DNA of 64,000 nucleotides from Pseudolabrys sp. (lineage in GTDB: Bacteria > Pseudomonadota > Alphaproteobacteria > Rhizobiales > Xanthobacteraceae). Below the pieces are notes generated by a model. The model made no database searches, was not told the origin of the DNA, and was given only the letters and a program-made list of their open reading frames with translations. How positions within the stretch are numbered: the stretch's first letter is position 1; each line of letters opens with the position of its first letter. Location: the NCBI GenBank assembly GCA_019689975.1, contig JADGGK010000008.1, positions 1 through 64,000 on the forward strand, in the 5' to 3' direction. Positions 19,480-27,254 of the stretch are shown here, in pieces. A program made the position numbers and the translations under genes.

Positions 19480-21531
19480 GTGAAAAGGGTCAGAATCGAC
19501 CGTCTGGCGGCCTCAACGGCGTTGGGGCTCGTTCTCGTTCTGGGCGGCCATGACGGTCGGGCCCAGCAAGCACCGGATGCGACAACCGAACAGCAGATCG
19601 ACGCGGCGGTTCCCATGCCGGATACCAGCGAGGTGCCGCCGCCGACGGCGCTTGACTTCGGCGTGGTCGTCGCCGGGCCGACCTCGGCCGCCGCGTCGCC
19701 GGCGATGGTCGATGAGCACGGGGCCGCGTCGCGCGGCCCGTCTGCGAAGGCCGGCGCCACGCCGACGCAGAACGCCGTTGCGCCGGTGGCGTCCGCCGGG
19801 GACGCCGTCGCCGACGCGCTGCGTACGCTGATCGAGACGAAGCTGGATCGCTATGTCCCGCGCAAAACGGATCGTGCCGGGGTTGAGGCCTATTACAAGG
19901 CGCACGGCTACAAGCCGTTGTGGGTCGCCGACGGTGGCGCCAGCGCCCGCGCCAAGGCGGCGATCGCCTATCTCGCCAACGTCGATGCCGTCGGCCTTTA
20001 TCCGAGCGATTATCCGGCTCCCAACTTCGCGGCCGCTACCAGCGCCGAGGCGCTTGCCGAGGCGGAGTTGACACTGACGAACTCGGTGCTGACCTATGCG
20101 CGCCACGCGCAGACGGGCCAGATCAGCTTCACACGCGTGGGAGCGGACATTCAATTCGACGTCAACGCACCCGAACCGGTCGAGGTGCTGGCGACACTCG
20201 CGGAGGCGGCCGACACGGCTGCCGCACTCGACGCCTATAATCCCCCGCAGCCTGGCTTCAAGGCGCTCAAGGAGAAGCTCGCCGAATTGCGCGAAAAAAA
20301 GACGCTCGTGTCCGCGGCGCCCGAAAAGCCCGCTCCGCGCGTCCACATTCCGGAAGGCCGGATCCTGCGCCTGGGCATGAAAGATCCGCGCGTCATCGCG
20401 CTACGGCAGCGGCTCGACATTCCGGGCGACAAGGACAACCCGCTCTATGACGAGGCCGTGCGCGACGCGGTCAAGACCTTCCAGACCGAGGCGGATCTGG
20501 TCGTCGACGGCAATCTCGGGCCGGCCACGACGCGCGCGCTCAACGGCGAAAGGCGCGAGGCGAGAAATGCAGCCGCCGACCCGATCGACACGGTGCTCGT
20601 CAACATGGAGCGCTGGCGCTGGCTGCCGCGACGGCTCGGCAATGCCGAGGGGACCTATGTGATGGTGAACGTGCCCGACTATACGCTCACCCTCTACCAC
20701 CACGACAAGCCCATCTGGACGACCAAGATCGTCGCCGGCAAGCCGGGCAAGGCGACGCCGATGACGACGGCCGATATGAAGTTCATTACCGTCAATCCGA
20801 CCTGGAACGTGCCGCCGTCGATCATCGAAAACGAATATCTGCCGGCGCTGCAGCAGGATCCGGAGGCACTCGACCGCATCGGTCTCAAGGTGCGGCAGGA
20901 TCCTGATGGTACGGTCCACATCTACCAGCCGCCGGGCGCCGGCAACGCGCTCGGCCGCATCCGCTTCAATTTTCCCAACAAGTTCCTGGTTTATCAGCAC
21001 GATACTCCGGACAAGTATTTATTCGCGCGCGAGAAGCGCGCCTATAGCCACGGCTGCATGCGTGTGCAGGATCCGCTCGTCTATGCGACGAAGCTGCTTG
21101 CGATCGAATTACCGCAAGAGCATTACACCCCGGCCAAGCTCGAGAGCATGTTCGGCGGCAATGAAATCAACATCAACTTCCCCAAGCCCATCCCGGTGCA
21201 TCTGACCTATCAGACGGCCTTCGTGGACGAGAACGGCAAGCTGCAGATCCGCGAGGATGTTTACGGCCGCGATGCACGGATGATCGCGATCCTGAAGAAC
21301 AACGCCGAGCGCAAAGTGGCGGACATTCCGATCGAGCGACATCTGGAGGCTTCCGCCCGACCGGTTAAGCTCGCGCCCGGCTCACTCGGCGGCGACCGTT
21401 ACGACTATGACAACGGCGGCGGCTTCTTCGACTGGATCTTCGGCGGCCCTCGCCGCGCTTTCGCGCCTCCCCGCAACCGGCCTTACGGCCCGCAGACGAG
21501 CACCAACGGCCGCGACTATTTCTGGCGCTGA
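19480..21531 (+). CDS. L,D-transpeptidase (YcbB/LdtD-like)
   Basis: Periplasmic enzyme predicted to form 3-3 peptidoglycan cross-links. The 683-aa product starts at a GTG preceded by TTGGGAG. An N-terminal export signal (about residues 1-28) is followed by a low-complexity Ala/Pro region. A scaffold domain comes next (YYKAHGYKPLWVADGG, about residues 127-143), then a peptidoglycan-binding domain (RILRLGMKDPRVIALRQRLD, FQTEADLVVDGNLGPATTRA). The YkuD catalytic domain ends in the YSHGCMRVQDP motif with nucleophile Cys at about residue 526. The C-terminal tail is Gly/Arg/Pro-rich (FFDWIFGGPRRAF). The domain order matches the YcbB group rather than the short ErfK enzymes. Confidence 0.92.
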   Translation: MKRVRIDRLAASTALGLVLVLGGHDGRAQQAPDATTEQQIDAAVPMPDTSEVPPPTALDFGVVVAGPTSAAASPAMVDEHGAASRGPSAKAGATPTQNAVAPVASAGDAVADALRTLIETKLDRYVPRKTDRAGVEAYYKAHGYKPLWVADGGASARAKAAIAYLANVDAVGLYPSDYPAPNFAAATSAEALAEAELTLTNSVLTYARHAQTGQISFTRVGADIQFDVNAPEPVEVLATLAEAADTAAALDAYNPPQPGFKALKEKLAELREKKTLVSAAPEKPAPRVHIPEGRILRLGMKDPRVIALRQRLDIPGDKDNPLYDEAVRDAVKTFQTEADLVVDGNLGPATTRALNGERREARNAAADPIDTVLVNMERWRWLPRRLGNAEGTYVMVNVPDYTLTLYHHDKPIWTTKIVAGKPGKATPMTTADMKFITVNPTWNVPPSIIENEYLPALQQDPEALDRIGLKVRQDPDGTVHIYQPPGAGNALGRIRFNFPNKFLVYQHDTPDKYLFAREKRAYSHGCMRVQDPLVYATKLLAIELPQEHYTPAKLESMFGGNEININFPKPIPVHLTYQTAFVDENGKLQIREDVYGRDARMIAILKNNAERKVADIPIERHLEASARPVKLAPGSLGGDRYDYDNGGGFFDWIFGGPRRAFAPPRNRPYGPQTSTNGRDYFWR

Positions 21532-21975
21532 GCCTTCGCCAGGACGGACCGAAGGGCGCCGAGCGTGCCGGCGCGCCTGCTCGGTCGTGGGCGGATTCAT
21601 GCCGCGATGCCGCCCGGGGAGCGATGCCGGGGCCGCGGTGTCGATGTGCGTTCGACGCGAATCGTTTCGCTGCGTCTTGCGAGCGAGTACAGGAATGCCT
21701 GATCTCGTGCCGCGAAATGACGCCCGCTTTCGGCGATCGGATCCTGAAGCCGTCCGCGCCGCGATGCATCGGGACGCCAGGGTGCAGCGCCATCCAGCGC
21801 GTGAGGGTTCGACGATCGATGCCGTCGCCATCAATGGTCCTTGCGGGCACCGGTCAGAGGCCGGTCGGCAATACAATATATGACGTTATATGACGTTCGG
21901 TGACTGTCGGCGGCTCGCCGCGCTCGGCGCGACCGTCCCGGAACGGCAAAATCGATCGTTCAATTCGCGGCGAAC
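21532..21975. other. Gap between transpeptidase gene and tRNA-His
   Basis: No gene was found. A perfect tandem duplication of the 10-mer TATATGACGT occupies 21877-21896, and the copies are followed by TTCGGTGACTG. Function unknown. Confidence 0.4.
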
Positions 21976-22052
21976 TGGTACAGCTGGGTGGACTCGAACC
22001 ACCGACCTCCTGATCCACAGTCAGGCGCTCTAACCAACTGAGCTACAGCTGC
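21976..22052 (-). tRNA. tRNA-His(GTG), lacking encoded G-1
   Basis: A complete cloverleaf on the minus strand: 5' GCAGCTG with 3' CAGCTGT, D arm GCTC-AGTTGGTTA-GAGC, anticodon arm CCTGA-CTGTGGA-TCAGG, T arm GGTGG-TTCGAGT-CCACC, and encoded CCA. The base before the 5' G is T, so the universal extra G-1 is not encoded. The discriminator is A73 and position 72 is U. These are the known alphaproteobacterial exceptions, matched by a modified histidyl-tRNA synthetase. Confidence 0.96.
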
Positions 22053-22641
22053 AGAACGCGGCTCGGGGCATCCTACAGGCGCATGGCGTCGTCCGAAAGA
22101 CCAGTCTCCTCCCGACACCCTGCGCCTGAGACGCCGCGGGGCGAAACTAGGTTCAGGGCCGTGCTTTGGCAAGCTGCTGTCCGGGATCAGGACATATGAG
22201 ACGGCTGCGTCTCCTGCCTGGGTTCAAATAACTTGCGCGGGCCCGTTGCCGGCGAGCGCGCGGCCGCCGCCATAGGCGAGAGCACGCTCGGTGCAGGAAG
22301 ACGGTGTGCGGGAGCAAACCCGCCTTCAGGGGCAGCGGCGATCGATCCGCCCGCATTTTCGGCAGGTACGGCGCCGCCGCAAGAAGGACAGGCAGACGAC
22401 GGCCATGCTGCAGGCCGGGATAGTGCGCCGTCGCCGCCACGTCCCTTTCGCCGCTGGCGCCGCTCATGCGAGCATCTGCCGCCGCCGGCCTCGAGGAAGG
22501 GCTACTCGGGTGCCATCCCGAAAGTCCGGTGCCGGGCGGCACTGCCGCCCTCGGGCCGGAATGCCGTGCTCCGGCCACCTGGCTCGAGCAAGGCGCAAGC
22601 GGGCTCGACGGGGCCCGGCCCTGCGGCATCGGTGCGGTATC
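22053..22641. other. Gap between tRNA-His and the phasin gene
   Basis: No gene, RNA or repeat could be supported. Open frames on both strands are Arg/Pro/Ala-rich and lack ribosome-binding sites. Confidence 0.4.
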
Positions 22642-23127
22642 TTACGCGGCCTTCTTCGTGGCAGCAGCAAAACCCTCGCGCACCGGTTCGGCGCACTCGC
22701 TGGCGACCTTCTGCGCGTATTCGCCGAGTTCCTTTGCCTGTGCCGTCAGCATATCGAACTGCTTGCGCACGTAACTCGAGGAAAGCTCGATCATCTCGGC
22801 GTAGGACTTCGCAGTGAGAAGTTCGGTCATCAATTCGAAGGCCGCATCGGAATTTGCACGCGCCGCTTCGATGACCTTGAGGCCGTAGCCGGAGCAGCCC
22901 TTGGCCGCCGCAGCATAAGCCTGTTCAAGCCGGTCGGTCGCTTCTTCGGCAGCCGACCGCCATTTTTCGTAGTTCTCCTTTGCCTGGGCAATGCCCTTTT
23001 CGGCCCATTCGCGGAAAGCAGCAGGTATTTCCATCTTCGGCATCTCGATTTTCGGGATTTCGAACTTGGGGAATTCGAACACGGGCGCGAGCGCGCCCGG
23101 CTCGGACTTCGGTGTCGTAGCCGTCAT
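22642..23127 (-). CDS. Phasin family protein (polyhydroxyalkanoate granule)
   Basis: Coats carbon-storage granules. The chosen start is the ATG at 23127 (MTATTPKSEPG), with GAGG five bases upstream; an ATG at 23142 is possible. The 161-aa product has an N-terminal segment of near-repeats rich in Pro, Glu, Lys and Phe (FEFPKFEIPKIEMPKMEIP). The helical phasin domain follows (FREWAEKGIAQAKENYEKWR, EEATDRLEQAYAAAAKGCSG, and AFELMTELLTAKSYAEMIEL, SSSYVRKQFDMLTAQAKELG). There are two PhaR-like boxes 158-185 bases upstream. A second phasin-like gene lies next upstream on the same strand. Confidence 0.93.
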   Translation of the reverse strand: MTATTPKSEPGALAPVFEFPKFEIPKIEMPKMEIPAAFREWAEKGIAQAKENYEKWRSAAEEATDRLEQAYAAAAKGCSGYGLKVIEAARANSDAAFELMTELLTAKSYAEMIELSSSYVRKQFDMLTAQAKELGEYAQKVASECAEPVREGFAAATKKAA

Positions 23128-23480
23128 TGCATCCTCGACCATTGCAGCGATCCCTTCTATGTCGGCGGCGTTCGCCGCATGCGGGCTACCTTCGCCCCCG
23201 AGCAAACCCGCGCCCGGTCGGGTCTTTCAGGTAACATCGCGCGCCAGGCGGCACGGCGACGAACGACGATACCACCGCTATTGATGCACCGCAATATATA
23301 TATTGCGTCGCACAAACAACACCGCAACCCCTCCGCCCGCCATTGGGCTCGCCGCCGCGGCCTTTGGCCGCAACGCACATCGCTCGGGAGCGGGCGAGGC
23401 CGCCTTTCTTGCTTCGCCGCGCTCCGAAAAGTCCGGCGCGGGGGCCGAGGCCAGGGGTGGCGAGCCACCCGCTGCCGGCC
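23128..23480. other. Interval between the two phasin genes
   Basis: No coding region. It holds the two PhaR-like boxes (23285-23312) around an alternating AT run, probably the promoter area of the downstream phasin gene. Confidence 0.5.
23285..23312. promoter_or_regulatory. Two PhaR-like boxes upstream of the phasin gene
   Basis: TGCACCGCA (23285-23293) and TGCGTCGCA (23304-23312) both fit TGCRNYGCA, centres 19 bp apart and separated by an AT-rich stretch. The second continues CAA, also matching the extended form TGCRNYGCASMA. Placement upstream of a phasin gene is what is expected of the repressor PhaR. Confidence 0.65.
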
Positions 23481-23852
23481 TCAATGCACGGCCTGGTTCG
23501 CCAGTTCGGCCACCTGGCGGCTCAACGCCTTGGCCTGCTCGCTCAATGCCGCGATCTGGCTGCCGGCGTAATCGGCGTGTAGGTCGATGATCTCCCGTGC
23601 GTCCCTGGCGCGGGCGAGCTTCTCCGCAAAAGCGAAGGAGGCCGCGACGTGGTGTTCGACAAAACGCCACGCGAGATGGCCGACCTCCTTGGCACCGCTG
23701 CGCGCCGCGGTAACCCGACTGTCCGCCCGATTAAGCGCCCGCTCTGCCGCGGCCAGGAAACTTGCGCAAACGATTTTGGCCTGTTCCAGACCTCTCTCGC
23801 CGAGCACCCGCATCTCGGTTGGAATCGCATAGCCGCCGCTGTCATCTGCCAT
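23481..23852 (-). CDS. Second phasin-like protein
   Basis: A 123-aa helical protein starting at the ATG at 23852 with a strong AAGGAGGGAG upstream; the frame is open to 23945 but without that site. It shows the phasin pattern: AIPTEMRVLGERGLEQAKIV, FLAAAERALNRADSRVTAAR, FVEHHVAASFAFAEKLARAR, then DAREIIDLHADYAGSQIAAL and a coiled-coil end. Ala-rich throughout, with no membrane segment. It probably binds granules or tunes the neighbouring phasin. The downstream gap of about 350 bases contains the PhaR-like boxes, so the two genes probably have separate promoters. Confidence 0.82.
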   Translation of the reverse strand: MADDSGGYAIPTEMRVLGERGLEQAKIVCASFLAAAERALNRADSRVTAARSGAKEVGHLAWRFVEHHVAASFAFAEKLARARDAREIIDLHADYAGSQIAALSEQAKALSRQVAELANQAVH

Positions 23853-24058
23853 GGCTCCCTCCTTCCCGGAAACGGCGCACACCAAGGAGCCGACCGCCCG
23901 TCTCCGCAACTCACCATGCGGGCACCGTGTCGGCGCGATCGGCACCCGCGGGGTTAACCTTACGGGAGAGCGGCCGGGGATGTGCCGGTTTAGCGTCGTA
24001 GACGCGTTCGGCCGCCCGCCGTATTAAGGATTTGTTAGCCGCAAATTTTGCAACCAAG

Positions 24059-26977
24059 ATGACGGAAGCGGAGGATCAGATCGCCTGGCTCAGCGATGCA
24101 CGGCTCGCGGTGCACGCGCTTGGCGCCGCGCCGGTCTGGCTGTGGCGGCACGATGCGACCCGCATCGTGTGGGCCAATCCGGTGGCCGCAGCGATTTTCG
24201 AGGCGGCGTCGCCGGCTGCGGTCACGCGGATTGCTTTCGACGCCGCCCATCCCGCGGCGAGCCAGATCAGGCGCCTCGCCGGCGCCCTCCCGCGGGGCGA
24301 CATGCCGCGCCTCGAGCGCCTCCGCGGCTTCGGCGCCAGCCTCGGCGGCACGTTGGTGTGTCTATGTTCGCGCTTTCCTCTCGAGGGAGGGGACGCCGGC
24401 GTGCTCGTGGTCGCGACGGAACGCGCCGGCCTCACCCTCGGCCTGCCCGAGCGCGCCCGGCGGCTCCTCGTCGATTTCGCGCAGCCGGCCATGCTGTTTG
24501 CGGCCGACGGCGAGCCGGTCAAAGCAAACGCCGCGGCAAGCGAGCGGTTCGGCGCGACCGCGAGCCTCGGTGCGATCGGTGCCGAGAACCTCGCGCGTGA
24601 AGCCGCACGCAGTGATCGCGCCCAGGGCGAGACCGCGTTTGGTCCTGCGCGCGTGCTGAAGCTCGGCGCAGGAGCGACCTTCCTGCTGCTGGTGCTGGTT
24701 GACGTGGATGCCCGGTCGCGGGCGACCTCCCCGTCCCTGCCGACAGAGGCTCGCCCTCAGACGCGCGAGGCGGCCAAGGCCGCTGCCTCGATAGACGCCC
24801 CGACCCGGAGCCGGACCGAGCCGGTCATGAATGCGGACTCGACCGACGCAGGAGCGGCCGAAACGGCGGTGCCCGCGGAACGGATCCCCCGGAACGGGAC
24901 ATCCGCCGAAGCGCAGATCCATCGGCTTCCCGTGCGTTTCGTCTGGCAGATGGACGCCGCCCAGCGATTCACGCGCGGCATCGAGGACTTCACCCGCCTT
25001 CTCGGACCCAAGACCGCCGCCGTGCTGCTGAGCGAACCATGGGGACAGGCGGCTGCGACGCTCAAGATCGACCCGAAGGGCGAAGTCGCTCGCGCGATTG
25101 CCGCACAGCAGACCTTCAGCGGTATCGTGCTCGATTGGCCGGTCGACGACACGGACGAACGGCTTGCCATCGAGCTATCCGGCCTGCCGGTGTTCGACCG
25201 CGACCGCCGCTTTGCCGGTTTCCGCGGTTTTGCCGTGTGCCGCGACCCCGCAAGGCGCGCGCCCGCGGTATCCGCGGCGTCGCGCGATCGCGTCGTCGAC
25301 CCGTTCCGGCCCCCGTCGCGAGAATATCCGGAACGCCTCGAGCCCGCCGCGCCAGCGGATGCGCAGCGGCCCGATCATCCCCCCGTCACGCTCAGCCCCG
25401 GCGAGCAGAGCGCGTTCCAGGAGCTTGCTCGTGAACTCGGCGCGCGTCTCGGCCGTCCGACGCGGCCGGTCGAAACTCCGCCGTCCGCGTCAACCGTGCC
25501 CGAGCCCACGCCGCAAACCCAGGCGGCGTGGGCCCTACTCGACAAACTCCCGGTCGGCATCCTGATCTACCGGCTCGATACATTGCTCTTCGCCAATCGC
25601 ACTTTTCTCGATTGGACCGGCCACCGCGATCTTGCGGCGCTCGCCGCGGCCGGGGGACTTGACAGCCTGCTGATCGAGATGAAGGAGGAACCGACCCTCG
25701 ATCCGCACGGAGCACCGACCAGGCTCAGCGTCGCCACCGCAAGCGGCGGCGCGCGGCCGATCGATGCTCATCTGCACAGCCTATCGTGGGACGGAGACCG
25801 GGTGTTGATGCTCGTGCTCTCGCCGCCGGCGCACCGCGTGGACGCCGAGCTTGAACGTCTCAGGGCGGAAAGCCGCGAGCTCGCCGCGATTCTCGATACC
25901 GCCGCCGACGGCATCCTCGTGCTGGATCGCCGTTCGCAGGTGATTTCCGCCAACCGCAGCGCGCAGGCATTGTTTGGCCTCGATGCGTCCGATTTGACGC
26001 GGCATTCACTCGCCGACCTGTTCGCACCCGAGAGCCGGGAAGCGCTTCTCGACGATTGGGCGAGAATTGTGCGCGGAAGCGGCATCGGCGCCTTGGGTGC
26101 AAGTCGCGAAGCGCTGGCCCGGCTTCCGCGGGGCGGCGTGGTGCCGCTGCACGTCACGCTGGGTCGTATTGAGGGCGGAGAAAAGCTATGCGCTATCCTG
26201 CGCGACGTCACCGCCTCGAAGCGTACCGAGGAGGAACTGATCAATGCGCGGCGCGAGGTTCAGAAAGCTTCTCTCGCCAAATCGGAATTGCTCGCCTGGA
26301 TAAGCCGCGAGCTTCGCACCCCGCTCAACACCATCATTGGTTTTGCCGAAATCATGGCGGAGGAACGCCTCGGCCCGCTCGGTAACGAACGCTATCGGCA
26401 ATATCTGAAGGACATTTGCGCGTCCGGCAGCCAACTCGTCTCGCTCGTCAATGACCTGCTTGATCTGTCCAAGATCGAAGCCGGAAGGATCGAACTCTCC
26501 TTCGCCAGTGTCAACCTCAACGATCTCGTCCAGCAATGCGTGGCCATGCTGCAACCGGAAGCGAATCGCGAGCGCGTGATCCTGCGGACCTCGCTTGCTC
26601 CCGACCTGCCGGAAGTGATCGCCGACGCGCGCTCGGTACGGCAGATCACGCTTAACCTCCTCTCCAATTCGATCAAATTCACCGGCGCGGGTAGTCAGGT
26701 GATCGTGTCAACCGCGACCGGCGAGGCGGGCGAGGCGTTCTTGCGCGTTCGCGACACCGGCCGGAGCATGAGCGAAAGAGAACTCCAGACCGCGCTCGAG
26801 CCGCTCGCCCAATCCGACACGTCGAGCTCCGGGGCGGGGGGCGGCGCCGGCCTCGGCCTGCCAATCACAAAGGCACTGGCGGAAGCAAACCGCGCACGTT
26901 TCCACATCACCAGCCGCCCCGATAGCGGAACGCTGGTCGAGGTTGCGTTTCCCGCGGCCCGCGGCGCGGCGCGATGA
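24059..26977 (+). CDS. PAS-domain histidine-kinase-like protein, phosphoacceptor His replaced by Arg
   Basis: A 972-aa cytosolic signalling protein. N-terminal PAS-like segments are followed by Ala/Pro-rich linkers, a PAS domain at about 495-600 (LDKLPVGILIYRLDTLLFAN), and another at about 620-735 (ILDTAADGILVLDRRSQVIS). A HisKA dimerisation helix pair and an HATPase domain complete it. In the H box the expected SHELRTPLN reads SRELRTPLN (codon CGC at 26306-26308, residue 750). The G1 box reads DTGRSM instead of DTGxGM (AGC at 26765-26767). The N box (NLLSNSIKF) and G2 (GAGLGLPITKAL) remain. It cannot autophosphorylate in the usual way. It may work as a pseudokinase, as DivL (Tyr at this site) does. 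TTG at 24032 is an alternative start. Confidence 0.88.
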   Translation: MTEAEDQIAWLSDARLAVHALGAAPVWLWRHDATRIVWANPVAAAIFEAASPAAVTRIAFDAAHPAASQIRRLAGALPRGDMPRLERLRGFGASLGGTLVCLCSRFPLEGGDAGVLVVATERAGLTLGLPERARRLLVDFAQPAMLFAADGEPVKANAAASERFGATASLGAIGAENLAREAARSDRAQGETAFGPARVLKLGAGATFLLLVLVDVDARSRATSPSLPTEARPQTREAAKAAASIDAPTRSRTEPVMNADSTDAGAAETAVPAERIPRNGTSAEAQIHRLPVRFVWQMDAAQRFTRGIEDFTRLLGPKTAAVLLSEPWGQAAATLKIDPKGEVARAIAAQQTFSGIVLDWPVDDTDERLAIELSGLPVFDRDRRFAGFRGFAVCRDPARRAPAVSAASRDRVVDPFRPPSREYPERLEPAAPADAQRPDHPPVTLSPGEQSAFQELARELGARLGRPTRPVETPPSASTVPEPTPQTQAAWALLDKLPVGILIYRLDTLLFANRTFLDWTGHRDLAALAAAGGLDSLLIEMKEEPTLDPHGAPTRLSVATASGGARPIDAHLHSLSWDGDRVLMLVLSPPAHRVDAELERLRAESRELAAILDTAADGILVLDRRSQVISANRSAQALFGLDASDLTRHSLADLFAPESREALLDDWARIVRGSGIGALGASREALARLPRGGVVPLHVTLGRIEGGEKLCAILRDVTASKRTEEELINARREVQKASLAKSELLAWISRELRTPLNTIIGFAEIMAEERLGPLGNERYRQYLKDICASGSQLVSLVNDLLDLSKIEAGRIELSFASVNLNDLVQQCVAMLQPEANRERVILRTSLAPDLPEVIADARSVRQITLNLLSNSIKFTGAGSQVIVSTATGEAGEAFLRVRDTGRSMSERELQTALEPLAQSDTSSSGAGGGAGLGLPITKALAEANRARFHITSRPDSGTLVEVAFPAARGAAR

Positions 26978-27254
26978 CGGGACAGGTGCCGATTCCGGAC
27001 ACGCAAATCCGACGCACGCGCGAGGCGGGCCTCCGGGACGCGACCGCTTTGCGCGGCGACAACGGGCTTTCGCGCCTTGAGACGTCATTGCGCATCGGGC
27101 GGCGCCCAAAGCGACCGTCCCCGGCCAAAGGGGGTATTGCCGGCCTATCGGGTGGCCTTGAAAGGGTCACAGACGCCAGGCACGGTTGGCGTGAGAACGG
27201 CTGATGGTATAAACCCTCGCCGGTGTTCTCGCAGCGAAACAACTGGATTTTCCT

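Noticed and set aside
22153-22629. 158-codon minus-strand frame between tRNA-His and the phasin gene
   Set aside because: Arg/Pro/Ala-rich composition, no recognisable domain and no Shine-Dalgarno; treated as non-coding.
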